Of a DNA stretch of 64,000 bases, positions 50,736 through 62,245 are shown one piece after another. Numbering within the stretch: the stretch's first letter is position 1; each line of letters opens with the position of its first letter. Position numbers and translations under genes: made by a program. The notes under the pieces are model-generated. The model was not told where the DNA came from. It did not search any database and saw only the letters and a program-made list of their open reading frames with translations. Origin of the DNA: Panagrolaimus kolymaensis. Taxonomy: Eukaryota; Nematoda; Chromadorea; Rhabditida; Panagrolaimidae. Location of the stretch: contig JAJQJQ010000003.1 in the NCBI GenBank assembly GCA_028622995.1, positions 3,224,001-3,288,000 on the forward strand, in the 5' to 3' direction.

Positions 50736-53700
50736 TTAACAAATAATGGGACGGCACACATGTTTTTGCTTTTTCCAAACATAAACAACTTCTTCATCAT
50801 TTTTATCTTTGAATAACTTCGCCATAAAATGATTACTCTTTGAAAGACAACCAGAACAAGCATAAGAACTTCCCATTTGAGTAAAGTTGTAACAAGTTAA
50901 TCGAGCATTTGAAGTATAAACACGCAACATCGAAGTGGAACCATTACTTTCGCCTTGGATCAATGCAAAGCTTGGAGACTTCAAGACATCAAAACCATCA
51001 GAAATTTTATAAGTCAAAGGATCACAGAAATGATTTTTCTTTGCTAGCAAGCATTCATCGTGGTTTTTATCTTTGATTATTTTTGCAGAAACATATTTTA
51101 CATGACCATTTAAGCATCCAAGACAATTATAAGATTTCCTCTTCTTGCTGTAGTGATAATAGTAGTTACGATCATCCGAGTTGAAAACAACAATTCTTCG
51201 ATCAACGTCATGAACAAAGAAATTCGGAGCTTTGATACTTTCGAGTTGAGCAGGTGACAATGGCGGAATATATTTGACAGGTACGCAAACATGTTGATGT
51301 CTTATTTGTACATATTCACCGTTTTCATCTTTTAATAACTTCGCTGAAACCGTTTTACGTTGAGCCGTATTAAAACATCCACGACAGTGATAGTTGTAAT
51401 CTTTCTTATTCCAATAGAATACGCAACACGTGGTTTTATCATTTGAAGCAAAAACAGTTAGTCGTTGAGTTCCTTTTGATGTTTGTTCTAATTTGAAATT
51501 CGCAGCTTTGATGATTTCATAGCTAAAAAGATAAATGTTAAGAAAATGTTTTAAACAGATAATTACAAATATAGTTGGTAAGAATTAAAATGATTAATAA
51601 TACGAAAAATAACAATTAGCTAACCTATTTTTGTCATCCTCAGCAACAGAAACGGTTTGAGCGTTAAAACGTTTAGCAGAAGTTCCAGCATCAACCAAAG
51701 ATTGTTCCTAAAAATTGTATGAATAAAGAATGAATTTTGAAAATGTTTTAAGAACCTTAATAGTATCTTGAACCAAATTTTCATTGATATGAACTTCGCC
51801 GCCAACGATTGTCGAATTACAAGCATTTGAAACTTGAGCAACATTAAGATCATGTAATTCATCCACAATTTCTATATCATCTTGATCCGAAGTTGAAGTT
51901 TCATCTCCGATAGTTGGTTTTAGTGCTTCGATTTTGTCCCGTTTTACAGCAGGTGATAATCTAAAAAAATTGTATTAAAAACAAAGGAAATAAAAATAAT
52001 GTAACCAAAAACTTACTCTTCATTTTCATCATCAGTATCATAGATTGTAATAACAGGAATTGGACGTTTCTTAGCCTTTCGTTCATTGGAATAAAGTGAT
52101 GATGATAAAGGTTTAATAATACCACTTCTTTCAGAATCAGAATTTCCAGCAATATCACTTTCGGTAAAACTGTTGTCAGGCTTGAATGATTCTTCGTTTC
52201 GGACATCACCACCTTCTTTCTCAGTATCATAAAGTTCACTGGGATGTTCAATCATTTTATCGGTAATAATTTGAGTGAGACGTTCATCGGGATTTGCGGC
52301 ATCTAATTTACATTGTTCCATTTCTTCGACGTTAAAAGCATCAGACGGAATAGCTACAAATGTTTATTTATTAAAGTTAAAACAAAAAATTTCTTACGTT
52401 GCATTTGAACAGATGGACAGGAAGGAACTTGGCAAAGATTTTCATATACTGTCATTTGAATATTATTTAACATTTCTTTTGTATTTTCATTTGTAATATT
52501 ACTTCTTTCAATATGAAGAGTAGAGACAGGTTCATTAACAGCAAGAGAAGTTTCATAAGTCCAGCATCGAGCAACATTCTTTACAGTATATCCACCACCA
52601 CCAAGAAGCATTAGAGGAATGTTGCGTTTTAGGAAGAAAGTTACGCAGCTACCATGTCCATGAAGTGTGAGGTTGAAACTTCCCAAAGCATCGCCAGCTA
52701 ACGAATCGGCACCACATTGAAGTATAACAGCTTCTGGTTTAAACCTTTCCATAACACGAGTCATTACAGGTTCAAAAATGGATTTATAAGCTTCATCAGT
52801 AATACCATCTCGAAGAGGAACATTGACAGCGTAATATTTTCCACGATTCACACCAACTTCACTAACGTCTCCAGTTCTTGGAAAGAAGCCGTCGCCATGT
52901 TTGTGGAATGAAACAGTCATAACACGATCATTAGTACAAAATGCTTCTTCAACACCGTCTCCTGAAAATTCATATTTATCCTAAACTTCTTCAAACAGTA
53001 ATATTAACTAACCATGATGAACATCGATGTCAACATATAACACTCTAAAAATGATAGGGATTAAATGATCTGTTTAGTAAAATATAAGATTATTAATTAC
53101 CGTTGATGAGATTCGAGAAGTTTCAAGATGGCCAAGACAATATCGTTGGAGTAACAGAAACCATAAGCTTCGTCTTTTTTAGCATGATGAAGTCCTCCCA
53201 TCCAATTGATAGCGATATCAGTTTTTTGTTTGTTTAATTTCGAAGCAGCAGCAAGAGATCCACCACTTGAGAGTTGACAAAATTTGTCAAGACCAACAAA
53301 AAAAGGACAATCCTTACTACCAAGGTTATCTAAAAATTTAATCTATTTCAAATCCCAAATTTCCATAAAAATCTTACATTTTTCACGCATTTCAGCAAGC
53401 ATTGTTGGTGTTTTTCTTTTATTAGATGTTAAAATATTGATATAACATGGGTCGTGAAATTCAGTCAATTCTTCATAAGTAGCAAGTAATGGCTGCTAAA
53501 ATTTTTTATGTTATTGGGAGATACATTAATAATAAACTTACGTAAACTTCCATATGTTTATCAAGTTTATAATTGACTACAAGTTGGTTAGTCATTTCAA
53601 TACGGCTAGGCTTCATAGGGTGGTTATTCCCATAATCAATGTTCCCAAAACTTGCTGAAAACAAAACATCAGTCAAAGAAAAGAAAATCATAACCTACGA

Positions 53701-53750
53701 TCATAAAAGTAGCAAATATGACGCTTACTATGTTCTTGAACGGCAGACAT
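50736..53750 (-). CDS. Class I histone deacetylase fused to three C2HC zinc-finger-like repeats
   Basis: Ten exons, all in phase: 53750-53699, 53654-53542, 53495-53378, 53329-53101, 53044-53013, 52961-52398, 52353-52017, 51960-51756, 51707-51625, 51522-50736; 839 residues. Residues 1 to about 375 are an HDAC1/2-type catalytic domain. Visible active-site residues are His142-His143 (GGLHHAKK), Asp176, Asp178 and His180 (DIDVHHGDG), His201 (SFHKHG), Asp267 (CGADSLAGD) and Tyr306 (GGGGYTVKN). An acidic, disordered-looking linker follows (about 380-577). The last exon encodes three repeats of about 88 residues, each with C-x2-C-x27/28-H-x-C (C624/C627/H655/C657; C711/C714/H742/C744; C800/C803/H832/C834), reminiscent of FLYWCH-type fingers. 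Two inositol-phosphate-pocket residues of HDAC1 are changed (Arg270 to Ala273, Arg306 to Lys309). A two-codon upstream ORF precedes the start. Likely nuclear lysine deacetylase with an added nucleic-acid or protein binding module. Confidence 0.9.
50739..51521 (-). repeat. Three tandem zinc-finger-like protein repeats in the HDAC tail
   Basis: Within the last HDAC exon, three units share the order: a hydrophobic V-x-x-S-x-D/N strand, aromatic residues, Y-x-C-x-G-C, a basic/hydrophobic A-K-(L/I) strand, K-D-(E/K)-N, and (H/K)-H-x-C-x-P. They are diverged from each other at the residue level, so the duplication is old. Ligand spacing is constant (27, 27 and 28 residues between the CxxC and HxC pairs). 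Confidence 0.8.
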
Positions 53751-56700
53751 CCTTAATCCATCAACGCTGAAAATGAAACAAAAAAAGGAAAGAAATGGAA
53801 AGGAAAAAATATTTGTTTTAAAATTTTCCGCGAAATTATTTACTTTATTCGCTGTAAGATTAATACTTATTTTAGCAGCCTTTTTGCGGCGTTGAAGCGA
53901 GCAATTGTGAATTTTAAATTATTGCCATTTCTTTCGAATATCGTTTTCATTTACGATATGCTCTTATGATTTTTTTGTTGAATGTGTTTCCCTGTTGAAT
54001 TTTAGTGATACAATAAGATACAAAGTCATTGTTGCTTATTTAAAAAATTCTTGATTTTTAATTTTTTCCAATAATGAATCTTTTTTTAAATGGCATTTAT
54101 TTTGCATTATCAAAGATGGACATTTCAAGTGAAATCATTTTGTTAAATAAATAAATTGATTGACGATTGAGACAAATATTTATGGAAAGATTATTATTTT
54201 CGTCATGTCAGAGGGGTCAACCGAGAATGACGCTTCTGTAGATGATTTTTTTTTTGTTTTTGGATTCAGGTGATTACGGTTTCATTTATAAACATTTATC
54301 GCTTCCGCCTCTTTTTACAAATAATTCTGCATCAACAATTAAGCAAATTGTACACATGTTGTTTGTTTTTTATAAAGTTTGTAAATAAGTCATGACACAT
54401 ATTTTTTGAATCCCTTTTACTTTTAAATAATTTCAAGGTATATTAAAATTTCAGTTTTCAAAAGGTAACCCAAGAATCAAATTTTAAGAAAAGTACTTTA
54501 AAAAAATAGCAATACCATAATTTTTTTTATCCTATAAAATCTCTGAACCTTTTCCAAGTCGTGTTACTTTTCCTTCATCGTCGCTGTTAGTGTTTATTTT
54601 TTATTGCTTTCGAATCGAAGCAAGCAGCATGAAAGTTATTTATTTCATCGTGATTTCAAAGAAAGAATGAAAACATGAGAATTTAAAATCATCTTTAAAT
54701 TTAAGAATGGATGATTAAGTATTTTCTAGGGCCAAATAGGCATGAATCAGGGCCCAAATTTTTGGACCCGGCCCGGCCTTGAGAAATATGGCTTGGGCTC
54801 TGGGACCTGCATTTTTTTCTTGGTATCCTCTTTGGGTTTTTTTCCTCGTTTCAAAATTTTTGGGGCCGAGGTCGGGACTACATTGAATTTTCCAGAAAAA
54901 TCGTTTTATTTATGGTCGCGAAACAAAAATCCTCAAGATTTTATAAATCCCGAAGAAAATAAAACCCATTCTTCAAAATGTTTAAGAACAACACGAGATA
55001 CTCGATATTTAAGTAAATCGCTGGTTTATCTAATTCGTTTCATTCCTTCCAAATGTTTTTTGACAATCATTCGAAAAAGGAGGAGGAAGACTTTGATATA
55101 TTTTTAGCTGTTTGAAAAAGAATGTGTGCATTGAGAGAGGAGGAGGTATATTAATAGAATTCAAAAAAAAAAAAGAGTCAAACGATTGTTCAAAAAAAAT
55201 ATGTGTTTTTTACAATACATACATAAAAAATCAGTAGTTGAGAAGAGAGAACTACACATGAGTATTTTTTCAACAAAAAAAGATTTTTTCTTGAAATAAA
55301 AGTAGCAGTATATATTTTTTTGCTGCATACAAACTAATAAAATATGTGCGGATGATTTTTTTTCTTGCGCAGATGAGAAAAAAAAGAAGGTGATTCGATT
55401 CGTCAGAAGAAGGAGAGAAAAAAAATAGTGGAGGTGACTCGAAACCGAACGAATGAATAAACGAACAATCAAATCAAAGGAGACGACGACGATGGTCCAC
55501 AAAAGCAGCAACAAAATATTTTTTAACTGCTGTGAGACGACGACAACGTGCTGCACTTATATTTTTTTCACCAATAATATACATAGAGCAAAGCAAGTAA
55601 AGTGAGAGCGCGCATCTTCTTTTTTTTTCTTCTGTTTCTTCATGTCATCATCAACCTTATAAAATTCAATTCAATAATAAATAAAAAAAGAAACTTTTTT
55701 TGTGTATGTACAATATAACAAAGTTTTTAGAATTAATAAAGTTATTCCATTTTCTTTTTTTAATGTTATTATCATCTTCATCATTTTTTACTTCCTTTCT
55801 CATTAATGAAAAATGTCATTCATTATTATTTTCCCGCAAAACCTTTTTACCTTTTTTGGATCTAATCCAAAATTATTAATGAGATGGTGTTCAATTTTTT
55901 TCTTCTCTCGTTTGAATGCATCGGCAAAATAAAAACCTTTTTCTTCTTCTTCCGAATCGCCTTCTTTTTTTTCAGGTCGTGCCCTGATTGTATGTTTTCA
56001 TTCATGCTTTTGTTCCCCTTTTTTGCGTTCGTTCATTTTCTTCTGGCGGTGATCTCCCTAATTTAGGCTGGCATCGTGATTGAGAGAAGAGAAATAAAGG
56101 AAAGAAAAAAATCAATGTTAAAGAAAAATATTTCACAAGCGTTGTTGTTTCTCTCTTATCGTTAATAAAAATAAATAGTTTAGTTGTTTTCTTATATATT
56201 TTTTTTATGATTAAATTTGAAGGGTCGCTTGCTTGCTGTTGTTATTAGACTCCAATGTTTTTTTTGCTTTGATTTTTGTGAATCATTTCTTCAACCTTTT
56301 GGAATTCATTTTTTTCTCCCTTGCCTTGATTCCTGGAACAAATTTACGCAGCGGCACACGCCTTCAATTTATATCAATTTTTTTATTTCCTCTATGTACA
56401 TATAATATTTTTTAGCAAACACAAAAATATTTTTTTTGAGTTTTTTACAAGCATCAAGCATTGTATTTTGAGGAAGGAAAAGAAAGTGTGTTTTTTTTTC
56501 TTTTCATTTTTTGTTAAGCTGATACCGATGATTTTTTTTTTTGATAGATAAAATCATCCTCTCTCGCCCTTTTCTCAAAATTGCTTCAAATTTGACCCAA
56601 AAAATATTTTATTTTTCGTGTGTTGATATTTCACATATTGCCTATTATTTTTTTAACTCTCCATATGTCATTGTCAGCTCATTTATGACCATTATTGTTT

Positions 56701-57151
56701 TTTTGTTGAGGTCGTTAAAATAACTTCTTTTTTTTTGTCTTCCAAAAACTTCATAGCTTTGCTTGGACCTCGAAAAAGCAGCGCTCAGGAAAAAAAGCAG
56801 TCAATCATCAGATAGTTTAAGAAAAAGAAAAAAAGTATCGGGCTCCAACAGTCTTTTTTTAAGCTGATGCAATGCCTTGATAAGCCGCTCGTTGCAGTAC
56901 GAAGTATTTTTTTTTTCATCGACGAAGCCATCACTTCGTCGATATTATTGGATGGAAGCGACCGATCGATCCTGCACCATTTGGACGAGAATTTTTTTTT
57001 TATGTGATTATCCGATTTCTTTTTAACGCCGCTTTTTTATTTTTCGAAGTGATTTTATTTTAATGATTGGTATCCTCCCTCCATCGTTTTTTCCCTAATC
57101 AAAAATTTAAATTTTATCCTTCTCTTCCAGATTCTATTAAATGCACCCACA
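53751..57151. promoter_or_regulatory. Divergent intergenic region, HDAC and PCTAIRE kinase
   Basis: 3.4 kb between divergent starts. A CATTTTCAG acceptor-like site on the minus strand precedes the HDAC ATG. Near the right end TTCCAG at 57130 is an acceptor upstream of the kinase ATG. A GC-rich patch at 54728-54881 stands out from the AT-rich surroundings. No coding exon is convincing, and the 121-codon frame at 54742-55107 crosses the GC patch without conserved features. Confidence 0.5.
54728..54881. repeat. GC-rich patch, possible dispersed-repeat remnant
   Basis: Runs such as GGGCCC, GACCCGGCCCGGCC and TTGGGGCCGAGGTCGGGAC interrupt otherwise AT-rich DNA. The purine/pyrimidine GGGCC/GGCCC pattern resembles degenerate low-copy repeats, but no terminal repeats or ORF of a mobile element are visible. 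Identity is uncertain. Confidence 0.3.
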
Positions 57152-57155
57152 ATGA
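57141..57155 (+). promoter_or_regulatory. Overlapping upstream ORF at the PCTAIRE kinase start
   Basis: ATG CAC CCA CAA TGA: a four-codon upstream ORF whose stop overlaps the main ATG at 57152. It lies on the same exon, after the acceptor at 57130. It could lower translation from the long-isoform start, or permit reinitiation. Confidence 0.4.
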
Positions 57156-60100
57156 AAAAATTAAAACGTCGATTAAGTCATGCATTTCGTTCTTCATATA
57201 AACCTGCAGTAGCTGATGAGGAAGGTGCACACATTTCGGGCCATCAACAACAATTGGCTGATTCATTTCATACTATTGATTTAAATGGTAGTTCAGTGAT
57301 ACATCAAAATTATCGACGTGCAAACTATGGAACTAATAATTATCAACGAAAGGGACATGGAAGTCAAGGATCGTTAACAACTTTGGAACATTCAGATTCG
57401 TTAAATCATTTATCTTTGGGAGCTGAATGCACTATTTTGGAGGAAGGCGGTTTCACAACTACCAGTGCATCAGGGATTTATAGAAGGCGAGATTCTCATA
57501 ATCAACTTTATCCACCCAATCATCCATCAACGTTTATTCCTGATCGACCTATAATGCCTCAAAGGCCTGTTAGTTTTTATGGTGGAAATGTTAGTTCTGT
57601 TTGTGAATATCCGGTTCGTCGTTGAAATTTTTTCTATTTATTTTATTTTTTCGATTTTGTTTCTTTTTTATTTAATGTTCTTTAGAATTGTGAGCCCCAA
57701 ATACTTATCCGACCAAAATCTCGTCGAACCGCAGCAACGGATGTTAAATCAAAACATAAGAGCTTTACAGAGCATCTTGTTGGATCTTTGAAAAAGACCG
57801 GAAGGCCGCTCTTTGGATATCATAGAAATAAGGGTAAGTGGTTTTTTTTTATTAAATAAACATACAAAAGAAAAATTTATTTAATGAAGAAACAAAATTT
57901 TTTTTCTTCAAGTTTTTCTATCGTAAAAAAACATCTTTTTTTTTTCATTTTTTTATGCGAACGATGTTATTAAACTTATTTATTTTGGAGGATTTCAAAA
58001 AATGAAAAAAATATGACACGCGCCAAATAATTTTCTCAAGGGAAACTCTTCTCTTTTTTTTTGAATTCAATGACTTTTCCTTGTGACGGCTCCTCAAAAA
58101 GTCACCAATCCATTTAATTTGTGTCCTCTTCGATGTTAAGAGTTTTTTTACAAGGCTCTTATATCTCTTCTTTCTTTTTTTCTTTTTCGACATAGACAAA
58201 TTGGCTTTAGTTGCTGAGGGAATAAACGAGTATGTGACCAGATGTCCTTTTTGGCAATTGACCAGTGTAAGCTTCTCTCTCTCTCCTTTTAAAAAATTCA
58301 ACAAAAATAACAGTAAGAAGAAGCTTAGCTTTTTCTTTCTTTCTTTCATCCTTTTTTCTCTCACCAAACAACTTAGCAAGATGGGCTTTGAATGCCGTTA
58401 GGAGAAGCCACTCTTTGCTTCTTCCCCCATTTTTTCTTTAGTGTTTTTGTTTATGGCATGTTCAACGACTGTTCTGGCGTCTCCTTTCTTTTTCTTCATC
58501 TTTTTTATTCTTTCTTCTCTTTTTTTCGCCATTTTTTGTTTTGTTCAAACCTCCTTTTGTGGAGTTTCTTTTTTTTACTCTGCCTGCGCACGAATAACAT
58601 ATAACATGGAGGAGGCCGCCATCCCGTATTGATTCCCCTCTTCCTATTTTTTTCCACTGCATCCTCTATATTTTTTTTTTGCCGTTTAGAGCGCACATGC
58701 GAATTGGTCGCTAGTGACACTTGTCTGCCACCAAAATAAAGAAGAAAAATAGTAGTAGTAGTGCTTCCATCAAGCTTCCCAGTGGCATCAGCTATAAGAA
58801 GTCTGCTTTCTAGGCATTTGACCTTAAATTCATTCTTTTTTTTCTTCTTCTGCGCAGAAGGGATAAAAAATTATTTTGTTCTTTGTTAAAAACGAGGTTT
58901 GCTGAAATTTCCTTATTTGTTAATTGAAAAATTGACAAAGGCTGATTGCTAGAAGACGCACCTCAAAATATAATATTATTATTGCGCGAAAGGCAGGCGG
59001 GTCTTCATACTTTCATTTCCGGTCTCGTTGTTTTTCATCATCGCATCAACGAACAACAACAGCATTTCTCTCTTGCTTAACACTACACACGGCGGCGGTG
59101 TCTCTCATATTCATGCTTCCTAATAAAGCCGAGCTGCTGCGACACTTGTTGCTGCAGTCTTAAGCTTATTTGAAAAATTATTATTAGTATTATTATTTAT
59201 ATTTATATTATTTCAAAAAATAAATATGTCAAGATCTGCAACATTTCATGATTTTTGTAATCCAACTGCTGCGGAAGAAGCAGCATTTTTACATAATGTA
59301 CAAAAAGGACGAGTGAGCGGGTTTCGTGTTGGCGGGGGTGATTTACCTTCCACGCCTGAAGATGAATTACCTCCTGATGATCCTTCAATAACGGTTAATA
59401 ATGGGCAACATAGGCGTAATAGTAATTTATTAGCGAATAATACTTTTTCTTCATGGTTACAATTATTATTATCTAAAAAGCGGCGTGGAAATCTTTTGTC
59501 TTTCTCTTCAAATCGGCCATCATTTATGAGGCCATCGATCTCATTATGTAAGTACAATAAAAATAAAAATAAAAATGAAAATAGTAGCCCCTATTTTTAT
59601 ATCTAAAAATTGCTTTACAAAAGAGCGAATGATAATTTATTTCTTATGTTTTTCACATGTGTTTCTGAATGTATGTTTTTATAATCCTTTAATAATTACA
59701 TACAGACATTTCTGGTCAATATGTCAATTTTTATGCATTTGAAAATCCTCCAAAAAAAACGATGATGAATAATCCTCCTATATTTTATTTTAACAACTCA
59801 TATAATTTTTCTCTTCTCTTTTTTTAGCTGTTGTACATGAAACACATGCATTAGGCTCAGATGGGGAAAGTATTGAAGTTTCACCATGCACGAGTGATCA
59901 GATGTCGACTTCTTCACATGGACATTCATCATGTGGAAATAATGGTGTAAATGGGGAACATCATCAGCAAAGATACATTCCAAATGTTAAATTACGCCCT
60001 AAACCGAATAATAGAAAATGGAGTGAGGTTTGTAACTTGCATACATTTATTTATTTTTTTCCCTTGAGAAGAAAGAATTTTTTATTTATCCGCGGTTCTA

Positions 60101-61663
60101 AATAAATTTTATTTTTATAGCAAGACATTCAAAAACGCCTTTCATTGCCTGCTGACATTAAATTACCACAAAATGTTGTTGAAAAGCTTAATCGCACTCC
60201 AACCCTCGATAATCCATTAACAAGAAAAAGTCGCCGTGCATCACTTGTAAGTGGTTTTTTTTCTTTCTTTCGACAAAAAAATGCATTAAAGATACTTTAA
60301 TTAGCACAATTTTATCTTTTCTTTTTATTAACAATGACATTTTTCTCCATTTATGAGCTCCCTATTTTTTTAGAGTGAAATTGGTTTTGGCAAACTTGAA
60401 ACATACAAAAAAATGTTTGATCTTGGTGAAGGCACATATGCTACAGTATATTTAGGTGAATCATTACTCACCGGAAAAGCCGTTGCATTAAAAGTAAGCT
60501 GAATCATAAAAATCGGTTTAAAAGATAATGAAAATAACTTTTTCTTATTTTTTAAGGAAATAAGATTGGAGCATGAAGAAGGTGCGCCATGTACAGCCAT
60601 TCGAGAAGTATCTTTATTACGCAATCTCAAACATGCCAATGTTGTTACTTTACATGATATAATTTATACCGATCGCATTTTAACTTTAGTATTTGAATAT
60701 GTTGAACATGATTTACGAGATTATATGGAAGAAGTGGATACTATGATTGTAATGAATAATGTTAAATTATTTTTGGTTCAACTTCTTCGTGGATTAGCTT
60801 ATTGCCATAAACGACGGGTTTTACATCGAGATTTAAAGCCACAAAATTTATTAATAAATAATAATGGCGAACTTAAACTTGCTGATTTTGGTTTAGCTCG
60901 AGCTCAATCAGTTCCAACTAAAACATATTCAAATGAAGTCGTGACATTATGGTATCGACCACCGGATGTACTTTTGGGTAATTTTTACTTCTTTTTTTTA
61001 CTTTTTTCTTTCTTCTATTGCACGCAAATTAGAGAAGCAAAACAAAAAACGAAGAGACAAAATAATTCTTCTTTCTTTCTTTTTCAGGCTCAAAAGAATA
61101 TTCATCACATATTGACATGTGGGGTGTTGGATGCATACTTTACGAAATGCTAACTAGAAAAGCCATGTTTCCTGGTTCTACAACGGATGAACAACTTAAT
61201 TTAATTTTTTCAACATTAGGCCCGCCAACGCCTCAAAGGGCTTCTTCATTATTCGATTCACCAAATTTCAAACAATTAAATTTTCGCCCAACCAAGCCAA
61301 AACCCTTAACGAAATTATCCCCAAGAATAGATAATCAAAGTTCGGATTTGTTGGAAAAATTTTTAAAGGTAAAAAAGAAAAGAAAATTTCCATTTCATTA
61401 AAAATTTATTAATTTTTTTTTCTTTTTTACAGTATGAAGGCCGAGAAAGGATATCAGCTGCCGATGCAATGCATCATCAATTTTTATCCAATTTTCCTTC
61501 AGGTATTTTTTTATTGGGTGACAATGAATCTATTCTATCTGTTCCTGGTGTACGATATATTCAAGAAACTTTTGTACATTCACGCAATTTGCCCATGGTA
61601 CATTCATCAACGAGTATGAACGGTTTTAATCAACCTAAACAAACCTTTCAAAAGCATACATAG
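57152..61663 (+). CDS. pct-1: PCTAIRE-type cyclin-dependent kinase (CDK16-18 family), long isoform
   Basis: Exons 57152-57613, 57686-57833, 59828-60027, 60121-60246, 60374-60493, 60557-60977, 61088-61368, 61433-61663; 662 residues. The N-terminal [15 protein letters not shown] parallels MKKIKRQLSMTLRGG of human CDK16. A conserved pre-kinase block ([16 protein letters not shown]) is followed by [11 protein letters not shown]. Kinase motifs are GEGTYATVY (330-338), Lys352, PCTAIRE (363-369), HRD with Asp444, DFG (462-464) and [19 protein letters not shown]. Ser replaces the T-loop Thr, as in other PCTAIREs, which are activated by cyclin Y rather than by T-loop phosphorylation. In C. elegans PCT-1 with cyclin Y controls axonal transport and synapse placement. 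A 2-kb intron (57834-59827) contains an alternative first exon at 59226. The first donor (GTTCGT) is weak. Confidence 0.93.
59226..59547 (+). CDS. pct-1: Alternative first exon of the PCTAIRE kinase (short isoform)
   Basis: Starts with ATG at 59226 ([10 protein letters not shown]) and ends at a strong GTAAGT donor at 59548. It leaves one base, the same phase as the long-isoform exon ending at 57833, so both join the exon at 59828 in frame. The protein would be 566 residues with a different N-terminus containing [15 protein letters not shown]. Upstream sequence (about 58600-59225) would act as an internal promoter. Known PCTAIRE genes also use alternative N-termini. No acceptor lies close to the ATG. 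Confidence 0.6.
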
Positions 61664-62245
61664 TAATTAAGGAAAAAAGAAATACATTCGACGAAAAAAT
61701 TAGTAGAGAATATAAAATAAAAAAATTAAAATGCGGGTAAAAACTCGTCATAAATTTATTAAATTATTTTCTTTCAAAAAACTAAAATAAACCAAGTCTT
61801 TGAAAAATTTGAATTGTTTTGTTTGTAAAATATAAAAATTATTATAGAATTGCAATACTTTTTTTATTATCAAAAATGAAATTATTTCTTGTTCGTCTTC
61901 TTTCTTTTTTCCATTTTGAGGGTTGTGTTTTTTTGTATTTCTATGATTCGATGCATAAAATTTTAAATTTAAATTTAAAAAAATAAATAAATATATTATT
62001 AAAAGATTATTATTGTTTTTGTATCGCTTTCTTCTTAAAATAACACGTTTAAGTTTTTTCTTGAAAAAAATTGGAAAAAACTAAAAAAGGAAAGAAATAA
62101 AGAAAATTGTTGTCATAGAAACAAATAGCAGCAACGCATGCACAAAAAAAAAAGAAAGAAAAATGATGTGAACAAATGTCGTTGCCTCAGGGGAAAGAAA
62201 AAGCAAAGTCGATACAAAATTAAACACGAAGCAAGCAAGCAGGCG
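61664..62245. other. Intergenic, PCTAIRE kinase 3' UTR and 5' flank of next gene
   Basis: 582 bp, AT-rich. AATAAA occurs at 61716-61721, about 50 nt after the kinase stop. The two flanking genes share a strand, but the spacing is longer than typical nematode operon spacing (about 100-400 bp). Confidence 0.5.

Noticed and set aside
54742..55107. 121-codon plus-strand open frame
   Set aside because: It crosses the GC-rich patch, has no recognisable domain, no intron context and ends in AT-rich sequence; treated as chance.
61664..62245. Operon linking the PCTAIRE kinase and FBF1-like gene
   Set aside because: Spacing of 582 bp and no clear SL2-type signal; only shared strand supports it.
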